Below the pieces are notes generated by a model. It was not told where the DNA came from. It did no database searches and worked only from the letters and a program-made list of their open reading frames with translations. DNA of 64,000 bases. It comes from Nematostella vectensis. Taxonomy: Eukaryota > Cnidaria > Anthozoa > Actiniaria > Edwardsiidae. Positions 42,801-53,019 of the stretch are shown piece after piece; position 1 is the stretch's first letter; the number at the start of each line of letters is the position of its first letter. Made by a program: the position numbers and the translations under genes. The stretch lies in the NCBI RefSeq assembly GCF_932526225.1, contig NC_064035.1, positions 19,643,969 through 19,707,968 of the forward strand, given 5' to 3'.

Positions 42801-43889
42801 TGTTCTAAAAAAACCTATGAGTGTGTACTGCTGAATCACATAGTAATGAACTAGTCATTTGCGCTCCCTCCCTTATGGTCCCGCAGAAGTCAGGGGTTAA
42901 TGTGGGGTTTTAGACCACTTTTTAACTAGAATATGTCAATAGGGGTGGTGGTATTGACTGTTTTTGACACTTAACTTGGAAACAGGCTTTTATTAAAGTT
43001 TAATCCCCCACCCTTCCCTGGGACCATGGGTGTGGGGGTATCAAATGACTCGTGAATAAGAACATCCTACTATTCTCTTCAAGACATGATTTTCAATTCT
43101 CATGTCTTCCAGTCTTTAGCATGCATCTTGGCCCTCAGGTAGTTCCTGGTTCATAAAAGAGCGAAAACAATTATTTATTATTTCTTTTTAAAACAATCTT
43201 TTTATCAAGCCATTTATAATCTAACTAATTTTCCACAACTATTTAAAAAAAAATAAACACATGAGATGCAAGATGCAGACAATAACAACAATACATATTG
43301 AAAATAGGGTTTTTTTTATCCTCGGTAAGGAAAATTTATCTTGTAAGTTGAAAAAGCTGCTGTATCTTCTAAGGATATGTATCTTCTTAGGACTGAGAGC
43401 ACAGGATATAAAGACAAGAACGGTCTTTTTTAGCAGTATTTGACAAATGCAACACGATATTGGTTAGCCTTTATGAGATATCTCAACACAATCAATCTGC
43501 CCTGAAGAAGTCTTATTAAAGACGAATTCCAGTTTTTGTTGTATTGTATTTTATTCAACACAATCAAGAATATAGATAAAACGAAGAATGTCAAAACAAA
43601 ACTTGTTATGCTCAAATAATTTGATTACTAAGTTAAGTACTCACATTCTCAAAGCAAAATTGTTAACTATCTTTTTAGGCGCACGGTGACCACTGAATGT
43701 CATATTATTTAAAGTGATGAAGCCCCTCTCCGGGTTTTGGAATTTATCGGGTGGTTTGAGAAGAACTGCCTCTGCTATTTTGAATAAAATATTTGGCGTG
43801 TGAAACAAAAATTTGCGCTTCAGTAGCAAATAGATGATGCGCTTTAGCACAGAACATGATGCGCCTTAGCACAAAGCATAGTCTTAGCC
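42801..43889. other. Gene-free interval
   Basis: AT-rich, with only short frames on both strands and no recognised motif. Confidence 0.45.
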
Positions 43890-44655
43890 ATGGAGGACAC
43901 GCGACTTGCTGCGAAACAATCTGCTAGTAAAAGAAGAAAGCAAGCGAAAAAGAAAGCGAAGAATGAAGGAATAAAATTGATACAGATAAGAAAAAAAACC
44001 CGATGTAAATCCCGAGGCTAGAGGAGTCAGAGACAAAACGGGAGACACAAGAACCCGCACCCCTCTACCGCGCTGACCCACAAACGCCACAACGAAAGCA
44101 GAATGTGGCACTGAAGAAACCGAAGAAGCTTCAAATGCCACAAACGAGAGGCAAAAAATTACTTGAAATCTGTGGCGTTCATATACAACACCAATGCGCA
44201 AACTAGAGCTAAAGCAAGCCAGAAAAACATCGAAGCTTACCCGAAGTTTCACGCATAGAGTTAACGGCGATCAAAGATCAGAATAAAGAAATTGGGGAGG
44301 GCAGCTACGGAACTTGCAAGATAAAACAATATCGGGGCAATATGCTTGTTGTTGTCAAGAAATTTCGCCGGGCATTGCAGAAAGAAGAGGCAGTGCATGA
44401 AGCAACCGTGCTACAAGAGCTTCGAGAAGCCCATCACCACCCATCTCTTCCTCTTCTCATTGACGTCGCCTTGAAAGACAGACCTTATCTACTCGTGACA
44501 GCTCCACGGCAGGAGATAAAAAAGCGTTACACTGTCAAGCGCAGTGAAGAAAGGCCTTTTTACAGAAGTGGGTATGTGGCTTGCTGCCCTGAAGACGATA
44601 GCGGAAACGCTGTTGTTTTGTCACCAGAAAGGTTTTCTACACAACGATCTTAAAG
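43890..44655 (+). pseudogene. Protein-kinase-like gene, 5' part (split by LINE)
   Basis: The gene begins at an ATG at 43891 with a Lys/Arg-rich helix ('KQSASKRRKQAKKKAKN'). After a frame change it carries 'EIGEGSYGTCKIKQYRG' (glycine-rich loop), 'LVVVKKF' (the ATP-binding Lys), 'HHHPSLPLLIDV' and, at 44625-44655 in a shifted frame, 'GFLHNDLK', the catalytic loop. This is a divergent kinase type with Asn in place of the Arg of HRD. Coding stops abruptly at the 5' end of a CR1-like LINE. The remaining C-lobe resumes at 48846. Frameshifts near 44240 and 44530-44630 indicate decay in addition to the insertion. Confidence 0.6.
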
Positions 44656-45341
44656 GGGCAGTATGACGAGGTTCTTAAAATACGTCCTCTAGCGACAGGA
44701 TAAAAAAAAATGTCACGCATGCGCACTAGAGAAAAATTCAATGCAAAGAAACAAAATGGCGGCCCGAAGCATATAAACTCATGGGGATCTTTGAAGGCTT
44801 CTCACACTTATATTATTGGTGTGATTTCCCTCAGCTTCGAAACCTCAAGTCTATAGATAACAAGAAATAGTAAGGTCAGCTTCGATTGTACCTGTGTTAT
44901 CTTCAATAGTGAATAAATCCCCTTATATCTATTGCTTTTTGACGTGTTCGCCTCGTGTTGACCTTCGTTGAGTTATCTTCACGAAATTGCGAAATATAAG
45001 GTCTTGGCTGCGTAGATAAGCTCGCCACTTCTTCAAAAGGCTCTTAGATAAATAATAAAGAAATTAAGCCATAGTATTTTTTTATGGTTCATGTGAAAAT
45101 TTATGCGACGTTTTGAAGTTGTAATGCATTATTGTAATGCAAATACTCAACCCGACCTACCTTCCCACTACTAGCAAACTACCTGGTTACTCAATTACTA
45201 ATATCAAATTACTTCAGACAGCTTACTAAACTTCTGGTCTGTCTTCTGGACTGGTTTTTGGTCTGTTCCCGTCGTGATTTGCCTTCGAGTTTGGCGGAAA
45301 CCTCGACTCGATCGTAGCCATTGTGACGGCCGCCATCTTGT

Positions 45342-46589
45342 TTGTGTGGAACAATGAAATTCGCCTTGCTAGTATTATCCATCTCGTTGCTATTAAGAGG
45401 CTTTTACCATCAACATTTTACTTTTACTACTCTGAAGTTGAAGCCTACGTCAATTCAACTACCATCTTCTGCTTCAATTGCGTGCTTTTTTACATCCAAG
45501 CAACATACTGGTTCAGTATTTCGTCCATTCCCGGCACCGCTGACCTCATCGTCCTGCTGGCTCTCGATCCTGCTAGTGATTAGTTCCAACGGATCCATTC
45601 TCAATCCTGGACCTGTGAAATTCCCCTGTGGATGTTGCAGTAAGCCCACTAAGTCAAACCAACTCGCTATCTGCTGCGATGATTGTGATACTTGGTATCA
45701 TATCAAGTGTCTTCGGATGCCAATGCATATTTATCAGGGACTTAATAACTCTCATACGACCTGGATCTGCTGTAACTGTGGCTTGCCCAACTTTTCCTCG
45801 TCGCTGTTCAGTCGTTCTCTGGACATCTCCAGTTCCAACTCTTTCAGTTTGATTGAAAGCACCTCTACAGCCAGCCCTGGACTCGATCCCACTCCATCTC
45901 CGATCGCTTCTTCATCTCCTGTGCTTACACCGTCACCAAAGCACAAGCTGCGTTGTATGTCCATCAATTGTAACAGCATATTGAGTGCTGAGAGATCTGC
46001 GCTCTTTGCTAGCCTTGTGTCTCATCATAACCCGGACATTATTTTTGGATGTGAATCGAAACTGAATAGAGATGTCCCATCAGCTTCTGCGTTTCCCCAA
46101 GGCTTTACTATCTATCGGAAAGAACGCCAGGACTGCGGTGGTGGAGGTACTTTTATCGCTGTAAGATCTCCAATTGTCTCACACCCACTGGATAATATAT
46201 CAACTGATCCTGAGGACGAGTCGCTTTGGGTCTCCATTGAGATATCTCGGCGGAAATTTGTGCATTTATGCTCCTTTTACAAACCTCCTCTCCAGCCCGC
46301 TTCCCGCATCGATCTTCTTTCCCAGGCTCTACTGAGGGTGTTTGACAAGCAGAAAAAGTCCCATCCCAACGTCGTGATTGCAGGCGACTTTAACTGTGGG
46401 GATATAAACTGGAAGGTCAGCCCTCCTGTTATTACCAACCCGGCCACTGCCTCATTGATGAATAAGTTACTTGACTTTATTGATGACCACGCCCTCACAC
46501 AGTATGTTTCCGATCCAACTCGCCCTGCCTCACTGAAGACACTGGACTTTGTTTGCTCGTCAGTTCCTTCTCTGTTCATCCTGGCATGA
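45342..46589 (+). CDS. CR1-like LINE: PHD finger and endonuclease part
   Basis: 415 residues. The N-terminal third is hydrophobic and Ser-rich and ends in 'SSNGSILNPGP' (about 81-91). This keeps NPGP but not the DxE of a 2A peptide, so it is a degenerate 2A-like site at best. A PHD-type zinc finger follows (about 95-145): 'CGCCSKPTKSNQLAICCDD', 'CDTWYHIKC' and 'WICCNCG'. The endonuclease then runs from 'RCMSINCNSI' through 'GCESKLNRD', 'CSFYKPP' and 'VIAGDFNCGDINW' (about 347) to 'TLDFVCSS'. The frame is lost just before the domain's final SDH motif, which reads in the next frame (46553 onward). Confidence 0.8.
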   Translation: MCGTMKFALLVLSISLLLRGFYHQHFTFTTLKLKPTSIQLPSSASIACFFTSKQHTGSVFRPFPAPLTSSSCWLSILLVISSNGSILNPGPVKFPCGCCSKPTKSNQLAICCDDCDTWYHIKCLRMPMHIYQGLNNSHTTWICCNCGLPNFSSSLFSRSLDISSSNSFSLIESTSTASPGLDPTPSPIASSSPVLTPSPKHKLRCMSINCNSILSAERSALFASLVSHHNPDIIFGCESKLNRDVPSASAFPQGFTIYRKERQDCGGGGTFIAVRSPIVSHPLDNISTDPEDESLWVSIEISRRKFVHLCSFYKPPLQPASRIDLLSQALLRVFDKQKKSHPNVVIAGDFNCGDINWKVSPPVITNPATASLMNKLLDFIDDHALTQYVSDPTRPASLKTLDFVCSSVPSLFILA

Positions 46590-48784
46590 GCGACCACGAT
46601 CTAGTACATTTCTATATCAACACTAACCCACGGCGTGCAACCAGAACCCCCCATAAGGTGTACTTGTTTGACCGGATGAACTTGGAAGGTCTCCAACACG
46701 ACATGGATTTGCTTAATCAATCCTTCATGGTCTCACCGCTCTCTCGATCTGTTGAGGAAAACTGGTCAATCTTTAAAACGGGTATTAAATCAGCAATCGA
46801 CGCAAATGTCCCTCATAAAATGACCAAACGCAAACCAGACGTCCCTTGGTTGAACAGGGCACTTAAGCGGCAGATACGCAAGCGCGAACGCCTCCTTTGC
46901 AGGGCAAAGCATTCTGGGGACAAGTCACCGTCTTCGCCTGCCTGGTTGGCTTACAGGAAATATCGTAACAAGGTTACCAAGGCACTAAAAGAAGCTCATA
47001 ATCACCACCTGAACGAAGTTGTGGGCGGCAGCCTAGTTTCAAATCCAAAGAAATTTTGGAACTACGTTAAGAGCCGTCGATCAGAAGTATCAGACATCCC
47101 TTCACTAAGGTCTAACGATGGTGTCTCCATATCCCCGCGCGACAAAGCTCAGGTTCTCAACAAGCAGTTCCAAAGTGTGTTCACTGTGGACGACGGAGTT
47201 CTCCCTGGACTTGGCCCAAGCCCGTTTCCGCATATTAGTGATATCATTTTCACCCCTACTGGCATTAAAAAACAACTAGACAATATGCAGACATGCAAGG
47301 CCTCAGGCCCTGATGAACTTCCAGCACGCATCCTACACGACTTGTCAAACTACCTAGCCAACATGTTATGCATCATCTTCCAACAGAGTTACGATAAGGG
47401 GACGCTCCCTCTAGACTGGTCTACCGCCAAAGTAGTCCCAGTCCACAAGAAGGATAACCGTGACAACCCCGGCAATTACCGCCCTATCTCTCTTACGTGC
47501 CTCTCCTGTAAAGTCATGGAACACATTGTGCTAAGCCATTTAAACAAACATTTATCTGCTTTTAATATCCTGTCAGACCTGCAACATGGCTTCCGCAGCG
47601 GTTTCTCCTGTGAGACTCAATTGATTCTTGCTACACATGACTGGGCCAGCACACTTAATTCTCATGGCCAGGTAGATGCCATTATGCTCGACTTTAGCAA
47701 GGCCTTCGACAAGGTGTCCCACGCAAAGCTATCCCATAAACTACATCACTGTGGCATACGTGGAAAGACTCTTGGTTGGATTGAAGCCTTTCTAAACAAC
47801 CGAAATCAGTTCGTAGTAGTTGACGGGTCCCATTCCAGTCAGGTTCCTGTGACATCAGGTGTCCCACAGGGGACCGTGCTTGGCCCAACCCTCTTTCTTG
47901 TGTTCATTAACGACATAGTTGACCAATGCAGCTCGGTAACTCGCCTATTTGCAGATGACACAGTGGTCCACAGGACCATTCGATCTCCAGCTGACCATGT
48001 GTCCCTCCAACACGATCTCTGCAACCTTGAAGCCTGGGCTCGGACTTGGCAGATGGAGTTTAATGCCTCTAAATGCCAATTACTGCCGATCACCTTGAAG
48101 AGAAATAGCAGCTTGTTCAACTACTCGCTAGACTCCCAGCTCCTGAATTCTACAGACGAGCATGACTATCTAGGGATCCGCGTTGCACACGATCTCCGCT
48201 GGAGTAGGCATTGTTGTAAAGTCTCTTTGAAAGCCAACAAGACTCTTGGATTATTACGACGTACCCTTAAACCCTGTTCTCAGAGTGTAAAGGAACGTGC
48301 GTACTTTTCAATGATAAGACCGGTCATGGAATATGCTTCTCCAGTATGGAACCCCTTCACGGATAGAGACATCAACAAATTAGAGCAAGTGCAGAAAAAT
48401 GCGGCGCGTTTCGTTACTGGTACCTACGACCCCAGGGCAAGCTCATCTGACCTTGTTAAATCCCTGAATTGGGACTCGCTTGAAGTGCGACGTCAGCTCG
48501 CCCAACTATGCCTCTTCTATAAAATCCGCAACAATTTAGTGAACATTGCTCTACCTCAACAATTTCAGCCAAACCTTCGACCGTCCAGAACAAACTCCTC
48601 TAAATATAACCAGATTCAGTCCAATGTACTTTCCCACTCATACTCTTTTTTTCCTAGAACTATCAGGACTTGGAACTTGCTTCCCTCCAAGGTTGTCGAG
48701 TCCTCGTCGATTGACTCCTTTAAATCAAGTGCACTGCCAGTCTTAAGATCCTTACGGATCCCTGGCCACCTTCGCCGCCTATAA
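46553..48784 (+). CDS. CR1-like LINE: reverse transcriptase part
   Basis: 743 residues in a frame shifted relative to 45342-46589. It opens with 'HPGMSDHDLV', the end of the endonuclease, so the two frames were one ORF. The reverse transcriptase follows: 'SGPDELPARIL', 'PVHKKDNRDNPGNYRPIS', 'LQHGFRSGFSCETQL', 'IMLDFSKAFDKVSH' (about 378), 'GVPQGTVLGPTLF' and 'RLFADDTVVH' (about 466). The C-terminus has 'AARFVTGTYDP' and 'RTWNLLPSKVV', typical of CR1/L2-type LINEs. The domain is complete, with the FADD active site intact. A single frameshift at about 46570 is the only defect I see. Confidence 0.85.
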   Translation: MLVSSFSVHPGMSDHDLVHFYINTNPRRATRTPHKVYLFDRMNLEGLQHDMDLLNQSFMVSPLSRSVEENWSIFKTGIKSAIDANVPHKMTKRKPDVPWLNRALKRQIRKRERLLCRAKHSGDKSPSSPAWLAYRKYRNKVTKALKEAHNHHLNEVVGGSLVSNPKKFWNYVKSRRSEVSDIPSLRSNDGVSISPRDKAQVLNKQFQSVFTVDDGVLPGLGPSPFPHISDIIFTPTGIKKQLDNMQTCKASGPDELPARILHDLSNYLANMLCIIFQQSYDKGTLPLDWSTAKVVPVHKKDNRDNPGNYRPISLTCLSCKVMEHIVLSHLNKHLSAFNILSDLQHGFRSGFSCETQLILATHDWASTLNSHGQVDAIMLDFSKAFDKVSHAKLSHKLHHCGIRGKTLGWIEAFLNNRNQFVVVDGSHSSQVPVTSGVPQGTVLGPTLFLVFINDIVDQCSSVTRLFADDTVVHRTIRSPADHVSLQHDLCNLEAWARTWQMEFNASKCQLLPITLKRNSSLFNYSLDSQLLNSTDEHDYLGIRVAHDLRWSRHCCKVSLKANKTLGLLRRTLKPCSQSVKERAYFSMIRPVMEYASPVWNPFTDRDINKLEQVQKNAARFVTGTYDPRASSSDLVKSLNWDSLEVRRQLAQLCLFYKIRNNLVNIALPQQFQPNLRPSRTNSSKYNQIQSNVLSHSYSFFPRTIRTWNLLPSKVVESSSIDSFKSSALPVLRSLRIPGHLRRL

Positions 48785-48845
48785 TACCTTGGCGCCCCCT
48801 AGAAATAAGCGCAAGCTTTAATAGGGTCTAACATTTAAGCATTAA

Positions 48846-49086
48846 GAAACCGGTTGTGATTGACTGGGGGAAAGCATCGCGGGTCGGCGATGAAGTCAAA
48901 CTTTCCAAAGCAAGGCAACAAAAAGACTATCCTTGGATAGCTACATCACAGGCAAAAAGTATGGCGAGTGATGTTTACTACTTCGGAGATTTGGTGAAAT
49001 ATGTCTTTACTCATGTTAATGATTTTAATGCAGATGAAATAGGAGAATTGTCCGACAACTGTCTACGCTATAATGAAAATTCCTAG
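48846..49086 (+). pseudogene. Protein-kinase-like gene, 3' part (split by LINE)
   Basis: Resumes with 'KPVVIDWGKASRVGDEV', where D-W-G stands at the DFG position, then 'YPWIATSQAKSMASDVYYFG' (activation-segment end and helix F, with the conserved SDVYxFG) and a short C-lobe ending in TAG at 49086. A short piece between the catalytic loop at 44655 and this point is absent. The match in order and orientation to the N-lobe 4.2 kb upstream shows one gene interrupted by the LINE. Confidence 0.6.
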
Positions 49087-50100
49087 TAAATGATAAAACG
49101 TTCTTCATGCAACCTGAACGTAGATATTATGAATCAATCAAAGGATAATCCATAAAGGCCATGATCTGGCATCTCTGGGATTTAATTTTGTTCGAACGAA
49201 TGTTTACTACCCGTAAGCACATTACACTGACAAAATAGGTGTGCAATGCTATAAAAAACATGCAACTCATGGGACAAATGATACTTCAAAGCTACAAAAC
49301 ATATTGTATAACCAAGATGATGTCGGTCTTTCTCATACCAATGTAATATAGAATACCTGAATTATCATTAAAAATACACTGTTGTGACAATCATTTGTTA
49401 CCTTCAAAAAGCGGGCCCGGAATAACTACAGTATAAATAAAATACATTGCTGCGACGCTGTTTGGGCTTTAATTATTTATTTCAAATAAGGTTACACTCG
49501 AGAACCAATGTGCCGTAATCAGCGGTGGTTCATGTGTAGCATGTAAACGGCAGAGTCCATGTATTTGAAAGCTATGTTAATATTCATAAAAAAGGTAAAC
49601 AAGATTTCTACAGCTTCTCCAACCTGGACTTTTTTTTGCCTTTTTTACTTGATAATCATGAAACACTGCAGGTAACGATACAGATTCACCGAGAGCAACC
49701 GGGTAGTTATAACAGCGCAAGTATTTTGTTACAGTGTGACATGCGCTACCGTGTTCTCAAGTAAACGTTCATGAAAGTTAGCAAAAGTGTTACAGTCTAC
49801 AAGGTTAGGAGGATCCGTGTTCTGAAGTGCCCACCTTTGCTCGCAATACTTGCCTAAAATTCTTTTACTTTTTCATGGGTAAGAAGGCATTCCACTTCCG
49901 TGGATGCGGGTGGAAAAAGAAGGACGCCAACTGGTCAGCAGAAGACAAGTCCTGGATCCTGGCTATGACAAAGCTACTGAACAATATATATATATATATA
50001 TATATGGAGATGACTTTCTAACGTACTCGTACACACAGAAAGGAACAATAATTGATTTTGAGTATGACCCAGGACAGAAGTTCGCCTATGACCATAGTAT
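49087..50100. other. Mostly gene-free; (TA)n microsatellite
   Basis: An (AT)n run lies at about 49984-50005. A short frame with 'HFRGCGWKKKDANWSAEDK' (about 49875-49945) and one with 'TQKGTIIDFEYDPGQKFAYD' (50035-50095) could be remnants of the N-terminal side of the Ulp1-like gene, but I cannot place them in a domain. Confidence 0.4.
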
Positions 50101-50707
50101 TTGGCAACTCTATCCCTTTCTGACCATTGCATTAGCGAAAATGAAATGCTGAATGACATTACCATTAATGCAGCCCAACGCATCTTGCAACAACAGCATC
50201 CTTTATACGAGGGTTCACATTGCTTGGACCCCATTTGCAGTTCACTGTATGTGCCTGGGAGTTTGTGCAGATACTTCACACAGGTACTTCCCATTGGATA
50301 GCCGTTTCAAATATTGGCTGCTTGACAGCAACGGTAAACTATTTCGTTAGTTTATGTGCTGGTAGGCCGAATTCAAAGGTCATAAAGCAAATACCTGCTA
50401 TAATGAAGGGCAAAAGCCCAAATATATCAATCAATGTTATCCCTGTGCAACAGCAAACGAAACCTGCGTAATGCGGGCTATTTGCTGTGGCCTACATGAC
50501 CAGCATATTGAATGGCCAAGATCCAGATTCCGTAAACTACGACGAGGGTCAATTTAGAAGACACTTAAGGAACTGTTTCACCCAACAGGCGATGACCAAA
50601 TTCCAAGAAGTAACCAGTACCGCAGGGATATGTAAAGCAGCTGATATTTCTGTTAAACTTTGCTGTTTTTGCAGAATGCCACAGCAAAGACTACACATTT
50701 GTAATTG
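50101..50707 (+). pseudogene. Ulp1/C48-like cysteine protease with PHD remnant
   Basis: The first frame reads 'LSDHCISENEMLNDITINAA', the C48 start (W/xLxDxxI). A frameshift near 50220 leads to 'VQILHTGTSHWIAVSNIG', with the catalytic His, then 'NVIPVQQQTKPA', with the active-site Gln. A TAA at 50469-50471 comes immediately before 'CGLFAVAYMTSILNG', whose Cys is the nucleophile. The tail has 'LCCFCRMPQQRLHICN', the start of a PHD-like zinc finger, then TGA. The family cleaves SUMO-like tags, and Ulp1-like proteases are also carried by several DNA transposon groups. The Asp expected after the His ('NYFVSL' where YDS is usual) is not visible. Inactive copy. Confidence 0.6.
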
Positions 50708-50710
50708 ATT

Positions 50711-51654
50711 TGTTGTAAATTTCAGAATTGACTTGAAATAACGAACAAATGTACAATTATTTATATTTTTAAGCTTGTAAGGCCGAACAACATCGATAAC
50801 GTCACATTTTTTACAGTTTATTTACTTTTGAAATATTTTCACGAAGGCATTAATTTAGTTCTCTAAGGCACTATAAGAAAACTTCCCCAATGTCCATTCG
50901 GAAAGTTTGGAAGCCGAGTAAAGTGGCCTCCAAATCATTTCGAATTCCCTAGTGGCTCTACCTTCTCCATCGCTTATTTCAAGTTCTGTGCGCACCGTAG
51001 CTGCCCTGTATGTTTTTTGCTTGGCTGCCTCCAAAAGAAGCACGGCCCGTCAATGCCGTGAAATGTCCAACCGGCACCTGCTCCTTCCCATTATATGCCT
51101 GGGTGGTTGACACTTCAATCACTTGCTCTTCGAGGGCACTAAGAACTAGTTAATTAGTGGTTTGAAAGGAATAGGTAAGAACATTCTCTTTCCATAACGG
51201 ATGACGCATATGTCTTGCCGTCTTAACGCTATTGAGTAGTCCCCCCGTTTTAAATAAAAGATGCTGGAGATACTGGATTGGCACATTCGTGATGGTCAAG
51301 TGATACCACTTCGCTGAAAAAAGAAAGGAATCGCTTACTGTTATTGCAATACCTAACATAAAACAATAAACGAAAGCTGGGCTTGAATTTAAGGAAGTAA
51401 GAACACAGCTGATATTATTTCCACTTCCGGGAAATTATTGGAAGCTCGGCGCTTAAACGAGCATTTACAATAAAAGAAAACGCGTATGCAAAATGTTCTT
51501 AGCGCTTCACAATTATTACACAACATAAAAGAAGAAGAAATGGTAATACAAATAAGAGGTTTTAAATTAGGAACGTTTAAGTTAAAAGGTATAATGTAGC
51601 ATAATACGGTAAAGGAATGGTAATAGTTAAACAGTTTGAAGGCAGTGGTTTTGT
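50711..51654. other. Gene-free interval
   Basis: Short minus-strand frames at 50855-51043 and 51150-51359 show no domain. The interval could contain downstream sequence of the RecQ fragment on the minus strand, but I cannot show it. Confidence 0.4.
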
Positions 51655-52130
51655 CTAGAGAGATGGAATAGTATAGGCGGGCAGTTCATAACGGCCAGCT
51701 CTACCACACTGCTGCGAGTACTCTTCTACACTGGTAGGAAGCCTAGCATGCAGGACATAGCGAACATTTGGCTTGTTGATCCCCATGCCAAAAGAAGCAT
51801 TAGCCACAATACAGAGTACTTCCCCATTCAGCCATTTTGCATAGCTCGCTTGTTTGGCTTCGTTGGACAGCTGTCCATGGTATTACACTGCCGAAATCCC
51901 CCTCTTGATGAGCTCACTGTGCAAGTTTGTCACATCCCGTGGCAATACACAATAAACAATTCCACGTTGCCCGCTGTTGTCCCTGATGTGGGCAATGTCG
52001 TCAATGTACTTCGAAGACAACTCTACCACTACTAGTGTTAGATTCTTTCTGTAGACGGTGTTTCGAAAAACAGCCAAATGTCCAAAAAAGTCCTTTGTGT
52101 CCTTTGGCAGTCTTGCAGTTATTGTGGCAC
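51655..52130 (-). pseudogene. RecQ-like helicase C-terminal fragment
   Basis: The minus strand encodes the second RecA-like lobe: 'RLPKDTKDFFGHLAVFRN' and 'YRKNLTLVVVEL', then 'RGIVYCVLPRDVTNLHSEL' (motif IV region), a TAA at 51880-51882, then in the same frame 'YHGQLSNEAKQ', 'ANASFGMGINKPNVRYVLH' (motif V) and 'VEEYSQQCGRAGR' (motif VI), and TAG at 51655. The first lobe (Walker A, DExH) is not found upstream. The motif set differs from the helicase at 11-13 kb (GMGINKPNVRYVLH here), so it is a separate paralogue. A premature stop and missing lobe make it inactive. Confidence 0.65.
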
Positions 52131-52425
52131 TTATTGTGGAAGAAGAAACAACGCTTAGAGTTTGGGTATTTTTGGATATTTGATAGATGTCTTGGTTTCA
52201 TTGAAGCCAACTCTTAGAAGTACCAAAACCCTCTTCAATTTGGTTCAGATCTGGAGAATGTGGCCTAGAAATAAATAATATATAACTTAAGCTAACTAAT
52301 TCAGGGAAAAGTAGTGTTAATGCTAGATATATTTAGGCACTGCCAAAAGAGAAGCCCCGCCCTTTCCAAACACATTTCTTACCCCTGTTTGACATGTGAT
52401 GACTCATTACAAAATAGAATTTATT
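52131..52425. other. Gene-free flank of the BEL/Pao insertion
   Basis: Contains TTTAGGCACTGCCAAAAG, similar to a copy at about 41225, and ends in the TTATT target site (52421-52425). Confidence 0.5.
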
Positions 52426-52757
52426 TGTGGCTACCGACGCGCGGTATACCTGTGGTAATTATATCGGTGTCACATGACTAAACAAGTTTGTACAAGTCAG
52501 AAAGTCAGAGTTTGTAATGGCCGACAGCTTGGTGAGTTTTTCATTTTCTCGATTCTTATGTCGTTTGTTATTCGCACTTATAGCTGTAATTTTATTGTAG
52601 AAAACCGCTAGAAAGCTACATTGTAGAAGGAGCTGCCAGGTTCCGGAAGTTAATAAGTGTGTTATTCAAGCATCGGAATAAATCGTTGTGTTTATAATCG
52701 GTTGTCGTCGTGGTTTATGAGCCCCATCGCCTCGCGGGCCTGCGCGAGGAGGTGACA
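52426..52757 (+). repeat. 5' LTR of BEL/Pao element
   Basis: 332 bp, TGTGGCTACC...GGTGACA. Contains an AATAAA polyadenylation signal (52677-52682). It also holds an ATG (52517) followed by GTGAGT (52532-52537) and, 60 bases on, TTTATTGTAG (52591-52600), which could act as donor and acceptor of a 69-nt intron in the leader. Confidence 0.92.
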
Positions 52758-53019
52758 GTTTTCAAGCTTTAGAGTCAAGTTGTCAAGCTAGTCTGAGGAT
52801 TTGGAGCTAGTTCGACGAGAAGGAAGTATTTACGGTGATACAGAAGGATTTGTGGCGTGATTTGTGGCCATAACAAGAGTGAATATTGGATTTTATTGTG
52901 TGAACGTTTCGGTTACGAGTGGAGCGAATACGGATTTCGCAATGTCAGCTCGGTCTTGTCCTGCAGGTTTAGGAGCTCGATCGAGGAGGTATAATACTCG
53001 AAGAAATTGAGGAGAAGAC

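Larger units (their letters stand above)
44656..48840 (+). mobile_element. CR1-like LINE with PHD finger, 4.2 kb, inserted in the kinase gene
   Basis: The element fills the gap between the two halves of the kinase-like gene in the same orientation. It has a 5' UTR of about 690 bp starting GGGGCAGTATGACGAGG, a coding region for a PHD finger, endonuclease and reverse transcriptase (45342-48784), and a 3' UTR of about 55 bp. Boundaries are estimated from where kinase homology stops and restarts. I could not fix a target-site duplication. Confidence 0.7.

Noticed and set aside
43884-44252. 122-codon minus-strand frame
   Set aside because: Antisense of the Lys/Arg-rich N-terminus of the kinase-like gene; its Phe/Ser-rich composition is what antisense of AAG/AGA codons gives.
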